A stretch of DNA of 64,000 bases from Pseudarthrobacter sp. NBSH8 (GCF_014217545.1 NZ_CP043178.1:1798001-1862000); one strand, 5' to 3'. Shown: positions 27,018-37,400, numbered from the stretch's first letter. The notes: generated from the sequence alone by a model not told the origin. Numbers and translations are program-made.

Positions 27018-28169
27018 GTGTTGGATACTGCGACGCTGCGTGTCGCTTTCGCCATTGTGGCTGTAGTACTCGTCGTCCTGTTCCTGGGCGGCTTCCTCCG
27101 GACACGGTCCTCTTACAGCGGCTGGTGGTGCATCGCGTTGATGAACTTCCTCACCGGCTCGCTGCTGTTCCTCCTCAACGGCACGGCTCACCAGCCATGG
27201 GCCAACCCCCTGGGTAACACCCTTCTGGTGCTTGGCTCAGCCAGCGTATGGGCCGGGGCGCGTTCGCTTCTGGGCCGCCGGCTGGGGATCCCGCTGCTTA
27301 TCGTCGCTCCGGCAGTTACAGCCGCAGCTTCCGTCCTGGACCAGCGCCCCGATACATGGTCAGGAGGGCTCGTCTTCCTTGCCATGATGTCCCTCATGAT
27401 CGCCATGGCTTCAAGGGACATGTGGAGGCCAGGACAGGAACCGGTCATCGAACGCAGGACCCTTGCTATCGCGGCAGCCTTGTTCGCGGCCTACTACGCA
27501 GCCCGGTGCCTCGTATTCGCCCTGCAGGGGCCCCACAGCCAACTGTTTGAAACCTACTTCGGCTCCGCGGTCACGACAATCGCCACCCTTGTCCTTATGG
27601 TCATCGTGTCCCACAGCATGACCGCACTGAGCAATGTCCAGCTAATAACAACACTGCACCACCTCGCCTCCAGGGACGCGCTAACCGGCCTGCTCAACAA
27701 AGGCGCCTTTTTGGAGCTCGCCACGACCGAACTTGGCAGACTATCGCAAACCGGATCGCCCGCAGTGCTGATCATGGCCGACCTTGATGACTTCAAAGCC
27801 GTCAATGACAACCACGGGCACTTGGCAGGAGACCAGATTCTGCGTGACTTCGCGGCAGCGTGCTCCAACGCACTCCGAAAAGAGGACCTCATCGGGCGAT
27901 TCGGCGGAGAGGAGTTCATCCTGCTCCTACCCGGCGCGTCCGAAAGCAAAGCACTGGAAGCGATCTCACGAATCAACAACGGCATGCTCCGCTCCCAAAA
28001 AAACACGGCCCCGCAACCCACTGCCAGCTACGGCATCGCCCCAATACCGAACGCGGCCCCGCAGAACCTCAACGAGCTGATCCAAGCAGCCGACGCAGCT
28101 CTGTATGAAGCAAAATTCCGTGGCCGAAACCAAGCCGTAGCAGCATCCACAATCAAACCTCAACAATAG
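27018..28169 (+). CDS. diguanylate cyclase (GGDEF-type) with N-terminal membrane region
   Basis: About 383 aa. Six or more hydrophobic segments fill the first 200 residues, then a GGDEF domain: DALTGLLNKGAF, DLDDFKAVNDNHGHLAGD, the catalytic GGEEF and a C-terminal ADAALYEAKFRGRN. An inhibitory I-site (RKED) precedes GGEEF by five residues, so c-di-GMP product inhibition is expected. GTG 27018 is favoured since the membrane region begins there; in-frame ATGs at 26943 and 26946 are alternatives. It is the only intact non-IS gene between the two IS copies. Confidence 0.88.
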   Translation: MLDTATLRVAFAIVAVVLVVLFLGGFLRTRSSYSGWWCIALMNFLTGSLLFLLNGTAHQPWANPLGNTLLVLGSASVWAGARSLLGRRLGIPLLIVAPAVTAAASVLDQRPDTWSGGLVFLAMMSLMIAMASRDMWRPGQEPVIERRTLAIAAALFAAYYAARCLVFALQGPHSQLFETYFGSAVTTIATLVLMVIVSHSMTALSNVQLITTLHHLASRDALTGLLNKGAFLELATTELGRLSQTGSPAVLIMADLDDFKAVNDNHGHLAGDQILRDFAAACSNALRKEDLIGRFGGEEFILLLPGASESKALEAISRINNGMLRSQKNTAPQPTASYGIAPIPNAAPQNLNELIQAADAALYEAKFRGRNQAVAASTIKPQQ

Positions 28170-28248
28170 ATAACCGCCACCCACACTATGACGCACCACC
28201 AAATCCGGCCGACCCGGAATTTTTCAAGCTGAACGGTACCAGCGGGAG

Positions 28249-28706
28249 TTAGGCGGCTAACTGTTCGGTGATTTCCTTGGGCTGGTTGATCCATGCGGGT
28301 CCTGGGAGCGCGAGGATTTTGGGGTCACTGGTGGTGGTGAAGCGTTCGGGGTATTTCTCGCGGGCTGCAGCGAGGGTTGCCGAGCGTTCTTTGGCCACCG
28401 CCGCGGCATGGCCATAGTGGACGTTCGCGGGCGTGTGGAAGCCAATGCCTGAGTGCTGATGGTAATGGTTGTACCAGTCCACGAAACCGCTGATGAATGC
28501 CCCGGCGTCGTGGACAGATGCGAACCGTTCGGGGAATTCCGGACCGTATTTCAGGGTCTTGAACAGCGCCTCCGAGTAGGGATTGTCATTCGATACCCGG
28601 GGTCTGGAGTGGGATCTGGTGACTTCCAGATCCGAAAGCAGCGCAGCGACGGTTTTGGAGGTCATGGACGTTCCCCGGTCCGCGTGCACGACCTGGGGGA
28701 TGCCGT
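28249..28706 (-). pseudogene. transposase OrfB of the outer IS, 3' part
   Basis: Continues the DDE domain broken at 29964: IPQVVHADRGTSMTSKTV holds the second Asp and NPYSEALFKTLKYGPEFPE the Glu, followed by the usual YNHYHQHSGIGFHTPANVHYG tail. Deleting IS copy 2 and one CCGT restores FGVHG joined in frame to IPQVV. The gene was intact before the insertion. Confidence 0.87.
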
Positions 28707-28786
28707 TGGTTGGGTCCCCAGGTAGAAGTCCAGTGTCTGTGTGAGTTTCGTGTCCGAGAATGGACACAGGAGGAAATTCACGAATC

Positions 28787-29065
28787 ATGGCACGCAGACA
28801 CACCCCCGATCAGGTCATCGCCAAAGTCCGGCAGGGCCAGAAAATGCTCAATGACGGGCGCCCGATGGTCGAAGTCATCAAGGAGCTCCAGGTCACCGAG
28901 GCGACCTGGTACCGCTGGCTGAACCAGTACGGCTCCGAAAAGAACGCCGAGGCGTCCAAACGGACCAAGGAGCTGGAGAAGGAGAACGCCCGACTCAAGC
29001 GCCTCCTGGCAGAGAAGGAACTGGCCATCGACATCCTCAATGAGGTGGCCAAGGGAAAATTCTGA
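28787..29065 (+). CDS. IS3-family transposase OrfA (copy 2)
   Basis: A 92-aa helix-turn-helix plus coiled-coil protein, differing from copy 1 at only a few positions (PDQ for PEQ, SEKN for SERN, TKE for TRE). The same GGGAAAA slip site precedes the stop. It begins MARRHTPDQ after AGGAGG. Confidence 0.93.
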   Translation: MARRHTPDQVIAKVRQGQKMLNDGRPMVEVIKELQVTEATWYRWLNQYGSEKNAEASKRTKELEKENARLKRLLAEKELAIDILNEVAKGKF

Positions 29066-29088
29066 GCCCCGAACCCCGCCGCCGTGCC

Positions 29089-29934
29089 GTGCGCATGGCG
29101 GTGGAGAAGTTCGGGGCATCCGAGCGTTTCGCGTGCGCGCTCCTGGGCCAGAACCGGTCCGCGTTCCGCAAGAAGAAACCCGACATGGGCTTCGAGGAAG
29201 CCCAGCTCCGGGCAGCCCTGCGCGCCGTCGCCGGGAAGCACCCCGCTTGGGGCTGGCGGAAGGCCCGCTGGCACCTGCTGGCCCAGCCCGAGTGGGACGG
29301 CGTGGCGCTGAACAGGAAGCGGGTGCGACGGCTCTGGCGCGACGAAGGGCTGACCTGTAAACCCAGGGCGCGGAAGAAGCGCCGCACCGGGCCCGGCGCC
29401 GGAGAGCAGAAACGGCTCACGGCCGAGTACCCGATGCACGTGGTCAGCTTCGACTTCCAGTCCGATGTGACCTCCTGCGGCCGGCACATCCGGTTCTTCA
29501 ACGTCATCGACGAATACACCCGCACCGCGCTGGCCATCATCCCGCGGCGGTCATTCAAAGCCACCGACGTCGTCGCGGTACTGGAGAACATCATCGCCGA
29601 AACCGGCACCGCGCCGACCTACATCCGGTGCGACAACGGGCCCGAATTCACCGCGGCCGCCCTGATCGACTGGTGCAACACCGCCGGGGTCGACACCGCA
29701 TTCATCGACCCGGGATCACCCTGGCAGAACGGCTTCATCGAATCCTTCAACGCCCAATTCAGAAGGGAACAACTCTCCGGAGAAATCATGGACACCATGG
29801 CCGAAGCGAAGTATTTGGCCGACGAATGGAAAGCTATCTACAATCATGAACGGCCCCACGGATCCCTGAACGGCATGACGCCGAAACGCTACTGGGAAAC
29901 GTGGACCGAAAAAACCACATTAGCTATCGCATAG
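29089..29934 (+). CDS. IS3-family transposase OrfB (copy 2)
   Basis: A 281-aa DDE transposase, full length. Asp in VSFDFQSD, Asp in RCDNGPEFTA and Glu in NGFIESFNAQF form the catalytic triad, and the C-terminus ends KYLADEWKAIYNHERPHGSL then NGMTPKRYW. It lies in the -1 frame relative to OrfA and has no clear ribosome site, so it is expected as an OrfAB fusion through the slip site, which would add the junction residues ILSPEPRRRAV. The GTG shown is only the first possible internal start. Confidence 0.93.
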   Translation: MRMAVEKFGASERFACALLGQNRSAFRKKKPDMGFEEAQLRAALRAVAGKHPAWGWRKARWHLLAQPEWDGVALNRKRVRRLWRDEGLTCKPRARKKRRTGPGAGEQKRLTAEYPMHVVSFDFQSDVTSCGRHIRFFNVIDEYTRTALAIIPRRSFKATDVVAVLENIIAETGTAPTYIRCDNGPEFTAAALIDWCNTAGVDTAFIDPGSPWQNGFIESFNAQFRREQLSGEIMDTMAEAKYLADEWKAIYNHERPHGSLNGMTPKRYWETWTEKTTLAIA

Positions 29935-29963
29935 ACGCTGGACTGCTAACGGGGGCCCAACCA

Positions 29964-30502
29964 CCGTGGACCCCGAAGATTCCCTTCATCATTTCCACCG
30001 CCAGCGCACCGGATTCGGTGGCGTGAACGTGCGCACCGACGATGAACCTGGAATGGATATCGACCATCATGTAGCAGTCGAAATACTTGCCCCTGACCGG
30101 GCCGGCGAGCTTGGTAATATCCCACGTGAACACCTGGCCCGGGGCTGTGGCGACCAGTTCAGGAACCGTCCGGGGCGGGTGTTTGGCCAGCCGGCGGCGT
30201 TCTTTGACCTGATTGTTTTCCTCCAGCACCCGGTAAAAGGTCGACAGGGATCCCAGATAGATTCCCTGGTCCAGCAGCTTCGTGTAGACCTGCATGGGTG
30301 CCAGGTCCACGAACTCCCGTGAGTTCAGCGCCGCCAGGATCTCCGCCCGCTCGGCAGCGCTGAGCTTGTTCTGCGGCACCACCGCCTGCTGGTCCCGCGG
30401 CGGTGCCGGTTTGCGGTTCGCGGTCGTCCGGGACACACCGGTCAATGATGCTGCCTTCCGCGTGGGGATTTTCAGTTCCAGCATCGACCGGTACGTTGCC
30501 AT
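29964..30502 (-). pseudogene. transposase OrfB of the outer IS, 5' part
   Basis: Starts MATYRSMLELKIPTRKAAS (helix-turn-helix), with the N-terminal HTH_21-like region and the first DDE Asp in FTWDITKLAGPVRGKYFDCY. The reading ends at the IS copy 2 junction after FGVHG. Its ATG shares one base with the orfA stop (TGATG). Confidence 0.87.
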
Positions 30503-30960
30503 CAGCGTTTCTTGGACCGGGGCCCGTCCGGCATATCCTCTGAGGCGCTCTCTAAGAACGCCTGTAGTTTTCCCATCAGGTCCAGGGCTGCCTCGGTCTT
30601 CTTCAACCGGCTCTCGCTCACCTCTAACTGGCGGCGCAAACGCGCGTTCTCGGCCTGGTCCGCCGACAGTTTCCCGATCGATTCCCCGGCCTTCTTCCCG
30701 GCCAGGACGCCGGCGTCACGCAGTCGGCGCCACTCGGTCATCTGCGAGGAATACAGCCCCTCACGACGCAGGAACGCGCCGCCCTCACTGTTCTCGCACG
30801 CCCTCTCGTAACCGGCCAAAAACTCAAGCTTCTGCACCGGCGTGAACGACCGACGGGACCGCGGACCACCAGCCCGCGGCCCGGAACCACCACTACTACT
30901 ACTACTACTACTACTCACAGATCTATCTTCGCGTACTGCACTCAAAACTGGACTGGACAT
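30502..30960 (-). CDS. transposase OrfA of the outer IS
   Basis: A 152-aa helix-turn-helix and coiled-coil protein (RSFTPVQKLEFLAGYERA, then SSQMTEWRRLRDAGVL and a KLSADQAENARLRRQLEVSE helix). The N-terminus holds a run of eight serines encoded by a triplet repeat. Intact, but without its OrfB partner it would be inert. Confidence 0.85.
   Translation of the reverse strand: MSSPVLSAVREDRSVSSSSSSSSGGSGPRAGGPRSRRSFTPVQKLEFLAGYERACENSEGGAFLRREGLYSSQMTEWRRLRDAGVLAGKKAGESIGKLSADQAENARLRRQLEVSESRLKKTEAALDLMGKLQAFLESASEDMPDGPRSKKR
30892..30915. repeat. (ACT)8 trinucleotide repeat
   Basis: Eight exact ACT units inside the outer orfA, encoding poly-serine on the minus strand. Unit number could vary by slippage without breaking the frame. 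Confidence 0.9.
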
Positions 30961-31030
30961 GATTACTAGATTCCTGGTTCTCGCCCCACGCGATTAAGCG
31001 GACTTGCTATGAGCCCCTGGTACCGTTCCA

Positions 31031-31749
31031 GCCTGACACGTAGGGGCCGGGTGACAAATAGCGCTGCGAAAACACCGCCATTTAGCGCTGCGAGTCACAC
31101 AGAGTTTGGGGAAGACACCGGCCGAGCGTGTCAGCGTCAAGTGTGTCAGCCTAAAGAAGTGCCGCGCCCGGTAGGTGTGGGGCGCGGCCGGCGGCTGTAA
31201 CTGCTCTGGGGAGAGACAGTGGATCGTCATCCTGGCGAACGCGCCGCCGGCTGTACTCAGGGAAACCGGTGGAAACCCTGGACGACGAACCCTTACGCTT
31301 CAGGGAGTTAGCTCTGCCGCTGATTCGTAGCCAGCATGTTCAAGGCACCCATGCACAGGTTGGAGTGCGCGCCTATGGCCCGGCCGCCCAATGACGATGC
31401 CTCACCGGTATGAACCCGCATCCAGCACCGGATACGAATCGCGGAACGGGGCTGGCCCTGCGGCAAAGTAACACCGCAGGGCAACCCACCTCTCCATAGC
31501 GGGCCTCCCAATAACGCGGCGGTAACGCCGTGGGCGTCTACTGGAAACACTGCATGAGCCCATCCGAGTGAGGCGATATGACCTGCGTGAGCGCTTGGCG
31601 CGTCCCACTTCCTGAACCGGGCGATTCGAACCTCCGGACCGGGCCGGACCCACTTAACCCCCGCTGCTCGAGGCTGCTTACCGCCTCGAAGCCGGCCCCG
31701 AGCGCTGCCGGCGTTGTTGGAAAACCAAGCAAATGAGACAGGAAATCCA
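31031..31749. other. non-coding region at the start of the conflict island
   Basis: About 720 bp without a supported gene. It holds a direct repeat TAGCGCTGCGA (31059-31069 and 31083-31093, 24 bp apart), possibly a worn IS21-type end, and the direct-repeat regulator site at 31512-31528. Short open frames on the minus strand are incidental. Confidence 0.55.
31512..31528 (+). promoter_or_regulatory. SARP-type direct repeat upstream of the protease/STAND operon
   Basis: TAACGC-GGCGG-TAACGC, 11 bp start to start. Eight bases after the second repeat lies TCTACT (31537-31542), a -10-like hexamer. This is the classic spacing for SARP activators, whose gene is at 41736. The transcript would have a leader of about 200 bases. 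Confidence 0.7.
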
Positions 31750-32634
31750 ATGACTGAAACCACGCCTACGCTGAACCTTCTGGATCGACCGGAGATTCCC
31801 GAGGACGTCAAGATGCTGCTCAGGGTGATTCCGGGACAAGAACAGACCGAACAGGGTCCCCCTGAAACGGCGCCTGATGAAGGGCAAACGACGGAGCCGT
31901 ACTGTCCACCGTGGGCTACCGTCACCGACCCGGCTTCTGATGAGTCATTCTCGGTGGAGGGGCAGCGGTTCATCGCGCCTGCGGTGCACGAAGAGCCTAA
32001 TCCCATGCTGTACCCGATGTGCACTGTCGGAATCGTCTATAACAGCAACGGCCGCCGGGGGAGTGGCGTACTCGTGGGACCGAATCTGCTGTTGACGGCC
32101 GGTCACGTTGCGCCGCGGGGAGCCGCCAGTTGGAGCATGGAGTTCGTTCCCGCCTACCGAAACGGCGCCCGGCCCTTCGGCAGCTCATTCGTTCAGACCT
32201 ATCACGGCTATAACACGAACGGAAGCGTCACCGGGTACGACTACATCATCTGCAAGCTGTTCAACCCGCTGGGCAGGGCTTTGGGGTGGATGGGGGCGGC
32301 GTCGTTCGGCAACGAAGACGAGTACTACAATAAGCGGTTCGTCTCTTCCGGTTACCCTGGCACCTACGGTGATAGGCCCGCGGTGGAACTCGACATGGGT
32401 GTTCGCGACATCGACAACGACAGCCCCGGCAAAGAGATTGAATTCGCCCTGCGTGCTGATCTCGGTCCAGGTTGGTCCGGTGGTCCGTTGTGGCACCACA
32501 CCGCTAACCCCTACTGCGTCGGGGTTCTGAGCGGTCAGGAAAAGGACGGCTTGGACCCTACGCGCCTGGTTTACGCGGGCGGTGGAGCGCTCGTGGACCT
32601 GGTCCGACACGGCCAAAGCAACTGGCCCGGGTGA
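31750..32634 (+). CDS. trypsin-like (V8-type) serine protease
   Basis: A 294-aa protease. After about 85 acidic, proline-rich residues comes a chymotrypsin fold with His119 (LLTAGHV), Asp164 (GYDYIICKL) and Ser243 (GWSGGPLW). The compact layout resembles glutamyl endopeptidases. There is no signal peptide or membrane segment, so it should act inside the cell unless exported another way. The ATG at 31750 follows AGGAAA. First gene of a four-gene operon with two more proteases and a STAND-type NTPase; 46 bp separate it from the next gene. Confidence 0.9.
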   Translation: MTETTPTLNLLDRPEIPEDVKMLLRVIPGQEQTEQGPPETAPDEGQTTEPYCPPWATVTDPASDESFSVEGQRFIAPAVHEEPNPMLYPMCTVGIVYNSNGRRGSGVLVGPNLLLTAGHVAPRGAASWSMEFVPAYRNGARPFGSSFVQTYHGYNTNGSVTGYDYIICKLFNPLGRALGWMGAASFGNEDEYYNKRFVSSGYPGTYGDRPAVELDMGVRDIDNDSPGKEIEFALRADLGPGWSGGPLWHHTANPYCVGVLSGQEKDGLDPTRLVYAGGGALVDLVRHGQSNWPG

Positions 32635-32680
32635 CCCATTATTGGAAGGAACGTGTTCGCATATCTGAGGAGTCCCGCAC

Positions 32681-34438
32681 GTGGATGAAGATGCGATCCT
32701 GGACACCATCCGTCATCATGCGGCAGAGGCGGCCGGCGCCCTCCTCGCGGTCCAGTCCGGAGACAGCCCGCTGACTGTCGAGGCGATCAATGTCGTGGCT
32801 GCCCGCGTGAACAAGGATCCAGCCAAGTTCTGGCTGGAACAACTTGAGGCCATGGGACTCGTGGCGTCATTCGTCGGTGCCCTTCGCGCCCGGGGCCTTC
32901 AGCTCGAAGACACCGTCCTGGACGATCCCGTCGGCGTCATACCCACTGAGGAGCTGCGTCGGTTCCTCGCCCAGGCCCAGGCCTTCCGCTGCAGGGTACT
33001 TAAGAATAATCGTGTGGCCGGTAGCGGCGTGCTCGTTGGACCGAGCCTGGTCCTTACGTCCTGGCATGTCATCGCCGTCGCTGGACCGGGGAAACCGCAG
33101 GAGCCCGCACCGAACTTGGAGGTCCTGCTTGCCGACAACATGAAGTTCGCCATTAAGGTCCCCACAATATTTCAGTCAGAATGCGGCGATGCTGAGTATG
33201 AGAGCCGCGCACCCCTCAAGGACTCGGATGTCAATGACCGCTACGATGTAGCCCTGCTGAAGATGGTTCTGCCTGCTGCGACCCACCTCGGGCACGTAAG
33301 ACTCATGTCGCCCCCGCCCCTGCCCAGAAACAGGGGCCGCGTTGTCCTGATCCACTTCCCGGGTGGGACGGACCATGTCATCGACTTCGGCTTCGCGGCC
33401 AAGATCAGTAACGTCACAGCCCGATGGCGTCACAACGTCCCTACGGCAGGTGGCTCGTCGGGCGGAGCGTGCTTTGACAAAGACCTCCAGTTCATTGGGA
33501 TCCATCAAGGTGAGTTCGACGCCAGGGCACGATTTATCCCCGCCGGGAGCTTCATCAATTCGATTGTGGACCACATCCGTAACGATGTAGCACCACCGAC
33601 GCTCTGGTCGCTGGATGGGACGGTCAGCGGACCTCTCGTCATCGGCCGCAACCAGTTCTTCCAAGCCATCGCCGAGGCCGGCCACGCCGCCGGTCGCGTC
33701 CGCGGCGTGCGGATCAAGCGGGCCGTCATCGAATCCACCTCGACGGGTCTCGGATTCAGCCACGACATCCTTCAACAACTCCTCGTCCGCCGAGGCCCCG
33801 AGCATTGCCTGGTCCGCATCATGCAGGATCAGATCGTGGATGACCTGGTGGCCGACATCCGCCGCAGAGTGCGGCTCGGAGGACTGGACCTTCCCGAACC
33901 CCTTCCCGAACAAGCCAGCGCGGCAGCAGGTCAGGCGCCACCGGAAGCGGCTGCCAGGGAACGGGCAGAGAATCTTGCTGCAGCAATAGAAGCGGCAGCG
34001 GCCAAGGCAGGAAGGACAGTGTGGTTATTTATCGACAATCCCACGGTGCCATTGACGGAAGCTGCCCGCGTCACAATCGAAGGCCTCGTCGGCGCATCCC
34101 TCACCAAACCCCGGCTGCGGCTCGTCATCGCAGGACTCGAGACGCTTACCCTTCCAGGTCCCGAATTCGCAGGTTTGCCGGCCACTGAGACCGACCGTTC
34201 GCCCGGCCTCGTCGTCGAGTTCATCGGAGACTTCCGCCGCGCCGACATCCTCGATCTGCTCACCGTCGCATCGATGGATTTGACCGGCGCCGTCGAGGAG
34301 GGCCGGGTCGCGTACGCGACCGATCGTGCATTGTTTGACCTCCCTCACGTCAACGGTCTCTACGCTCAGGAACTGCTCGCTACCGTCAGCGAACGCCTTA
34401 GGGCCGACCTGCGACTCATCGCGGGCGGCGGCGGATGA
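32681..34438 (+). CDS. trypsin-like protease with N-terminal helical domain and degenerate NTPase-like C-terminus
   Basis: 585 aa. Residues 1-75 are helical and resemble effector-associated adaptor domains in position and size. A trypsin fold follows with His129 (TSWHV), Asp189 (RYDVALLK) and Ser260 (GGSSGGACF). Residues 310-585 begin GPLVIGRNQFFQAI, as STAND modules often begin, and later have VWLFIDNPTVPL and LRLVIAGLETL resembling Walker B and the next strand, but no GxxxxGK(S/T) is present; I infer a pseudo-NTPase. GTG start after GAGGAG. It overlaps the STAND gene by 4 bp (ATGA). Confidence 0.82.
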   Translation: MDEDAILDTIRHHAAEAAGALLAVQSGDSPLTVEAINVVAARVNKDPAKFWLEQLEAMGLVASFVGALRARGLQLEDTVLDDPVGVIPTEELRRFLAQAQAFRCRVLKNNRVAGSGVLVGPSLVLTSWHVIAVAGPGKPQEPAPNLEVLLADNMKFAIKVPTIFQSECGDAEYESRAPLKDSDVNDRYDVALLKMVLPAATHLGHVRLMSPPPLPRNRGRVVLIHFPGGTDHVIDFGFAAKISNVTARWRHNVPTAGGSSGGACFDKDLQFIGIHQGEFDARARFIPAGSFINSIVDHIRNDVAPPTLWSLDGTVSGPLVIGRNQFFQAIAEAGHAAGRVRGVRIKRAVIESTSTGLGFSHDILQQLLVRRGPEHCLVRIMQDQIVDDLVADIRRRVRLGGLDLPEPLPEQASAAAGQAPPEAAARERAENLAAAIEAAAAKAGRTVWLFIDNPTVPLTEAARVTIEGLVGASLTKPRLRLVIAGLETLTLPGPEFAGLPATETDRSPGLVVEFIGDFRRADILDLLTVASMDLTGAVEEGRVAYATDRALFDLPHVNGLYAQELLATVSERLRADLRLIAGGGG

Positions 34439-37400
34439 GCATCGAAGAGGGCCGCCCATTCATCGAACGCGCCCGGAGGCTTGCTGCGCTCTCCGGTCCC
34501 TTCGATCCGGGAGCGCTGCTGAACATGCTCGGTGATGTCTCAGCAGACGCCGCCCTGGCTGTCACCGTCAACCTGGCCAACGCGTGTGACACGAGCAAAC
34601 CGAGCGGGTGGTTGATGCGCGGCACCGTGCGCCGTCGCGAACTTGCGGCGTTGGAAGCCGGAGGGACCCTCGACTCGGAGATCCGTTTGCGGCGCCAATA
34701 TCCGCGGGATCCCGCTACCGAGGCACTACTCGACGCCCTCGCGGGAGTCTCCCCCTACACTGGAGCAGGAATCACACACCTGCTGGAGCCACCGCTGGAC
34801 CGTGACTCGCTCGCGCGTGTGGCCACGGCGCTTGATCGCGCTGGCCCGCAGGCGGCCGCCCACCAGGCCCTGGCATCCGTCCGCTCTGCGCTGGGGCGTT
34901 TTGATGCGGACGCCCGTGCGCAGCTGATGCAGGACAGAGGTTTCTACGGCCGGCACGCCGAGATTGCGCAGGCCGAACGCTGGCTCAGCCGACCGTTCAC
35001 AGATGGGCCGGTAGCCGCCCTTTACATCACCGGACTTCCCGGAATCGGGAAATCGACGCTCATCGACGAGACGGCCCGCCGCGCAGGCATCCAGGCCCCG
35101 CCGTGGCTGGTCGTCCGGCTCGACTTCGACCGTGGGGGACTGGACATTCAGGACCAGGTCGGTCTCACTGTAGAGATAAGCCGCCAAGTCGCGCTTGAGT
35201 CGGGTCCGACCACGTCGCCGCTTCGTCAAGCCCGCTTGGCAGCGGCGGGAGCCGGGTCGTCTCCGGACGGAAACATCAAGGGTTCCGGGCGCCAGCACAT
35301 TCCCCAGGAACTGTCGCGGGTGCTCGGCGAGACCGTCCGCGCCGTCGGCCGCCCGGTCCTGCTGATCCTCGACACGGTTGAGGTGCTTGGGGGCCGGGGA
35401 GAGACGCACCCGCTTCGCCTATTCGAGACTATCGACGAATTGTGCAGACAAGGGCTGCGCCCGCTGGCGGTCATCGCGGCCGGCCGGGGGCCAGCACTCG
35501 AGAGTGTGCCGGAACGAGTGGGCGAACGGATCGAGCTGGGCGGACTCGACGACGAGAACGCCGACCGCCTGCTCAGCCGCTACGACGCGGGGTCCGACAT
35601 GTTCCAGCGCATACGTGAAGTATCCGATGGAATCCCGCTCCTGCTCCGGCTGGCTGCCTTGGCTGTCCGCCAGTCCGGACCGATGGCGCTAGAGGGCGTC
35701 TCCGGACAAGGAGACCTCGCGGCCGTCTATCTCTACCGCTTCCTGCTGTCCCGAACCGGTGATGAGAACCTGCGCCTACTCGCGCAGCCCGGCCTCCTGA
35801 TACGCAGGCTCAACCCCGACGTCATCGCCGAGGTGCTGGCGCCGCACGTAGGGCTGGATGACATGCGGGCGCCCGATGCAGTCGCCGCTTTCGAGGCGCT
35901 GGCCACTCAGCACTGGCTGGTTGAGCCTGACGCCGTGCCAGGCTGGGTCCGCCACCGGCCGGACGTGCGGGCCTCCTTGCTCGAACTGCTGTACAACGCC
36001 GGGGAACCTTCCACAACGGCCGGCCTGAACCTGAGGGCCGCGAGATGGTTTGAGCGACGCCCCGAACCGTTCGCGCAGCTCGAGGCCGCCTACCACCGCC
36101 TTCAAGCGATGCGCTCGGGCGGACGGCCTCCTCGTATCGCACCGGAGATTCTTCAACAGCTGGACCGCCAATCCGTCTCGGAACTGCCCGCGGCCGCACA
36201 GGACCTCGTACGGGACTCCATCGGCCTGCGAACGTCGAAGTTCCGGCGCGGCTCGAAATCTGCTCTCTCTGTGGACCACGAGGGTGCCGCCCGCGAACTC
36301 GAAGCGACCCTTGAGCGTGGGGATGTCCGGGAAGCCGCCTATGTTTACGGGAGGTCCTTCGGCCAAAGCCCTGGTGCCCCTCACTCACCGGCCTTAGACG
36401 TGGCCCGCTCCTTCTTGTGGCGCGCGGGCCGCTGGTCAGATGCCCTGCACGGGTTCGATCCGCACCGGTACTTCGATGGCCGCTTTCGCGAGAGGGCGCC
36501 GACAACTACCCTTGCCCACCTCGAGATGTGGGCCGAGTCGGGATTCGCAGCCCTCGAGAGTGCATTCACGGCGGACCCGGGGCTGGCTGAACTCGCCACC
36601 GAGCTGCGTGAACGGGGGTTCAACGGTTCGCTGGCCAACGGAGCCCTCGGGTTCGCACTGGTGCATACCGGCGCACCAGAACTGCGATCTTCATGGGGTG
36701 TGAGCGATCCCGTCGATGCCGCGGCCGTGGTTTGGTCGCCGACGACGACGTGGGTGTCCGGCGTGCAGTCACCGCAAGTGCTCGATTCGCTGGCGGTGCA
36801 GGCCAGCCGGTTCGCGGCGAACGTGTCTTCACCGACCACCACGGTCAGGGAGACGAACTTGCCGGTCCCAAGGGCACCCGACCTTGCCACGCCGGCCGGG
36901 GCAGCACGTGTCCTCGCCAGTGCGACGCCCTACGGTCCGGTCACAGAGACGATGCAGCAGTTGGATCCGGGCGATGCCATGCTCCGTCATCTCGCGCGCA
37001 CGGACTTTGAGCTGGCCGAGGCCGGCGGCCTGCCGCCCAGGGGTGCGGGGGACTGGAGTATCTCTCCTGCGGCTTCCCCGGGCGGGTCAATCCAGAACCT
37101 TGCCGCGCTCGGTCTGCTCGCCGAGTGGCTAGGGGCAGCCGCCGTCGCGCTCCGTCGTCCAGACCTCCGGCTGCTCGCTCGAAGTTCCGAACGATGGCGA
37201 CGCACGTCAGCGGGCCAATGGGCCTATCCATCACGGCTGACCAGCCACCCTCCGTCTTGGACGCGACGCCCGGACGAAACAATGGTGGACCGTATCGCCC
37301 AGCTCGACTCGGAAGAGGCCTGCCTCGAACAAATCCGGATCTGGTCAGGCGCAGTGAACCCTGGGAAAGCCTGGGAAGAGTTCCAACGCCTGCGCCGGCG

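Larger units (their letters stand above)
28707..29963 (+). mobile_element. IS3-family insertion sequence, copy 2 (intact)
   Basis: 1257 bp with the same TGGTTGGG...CCCAACCA ends as copy 1 and a 4-bp CCGT duplication (28703-28706 and 29964-29967). It is inserted in the orfB of a different IS. Both ORFs are complete. Same orientation as copy 1, 4.05 kb away. Confidence 0.94.
28230..31030 (-). mobile_element. second IS3-type element, interrupted by IS copy 2
   Basis: Imperfect ends TGAACGGTACCAG (28230) and, read inward from the other side, TGGAACGGTACCAG (31030) enclose a minus-strand orfA and a split orfB. Without the 1257-bp inner IS and its 4-bp duplication the element is about 1.54 kb. No convincing target duplication is seen at the outer ends, so these are approximate. 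Confidence 0.75.

Noticed and set aside
24659..29963. Composite transposon formed by the two direct IS copies around the diguanylate cyclase
   Set aside because: Each copy has its own target duplication (GAAG and CCGT), so they inserted separately; there is no shared outer duplication.
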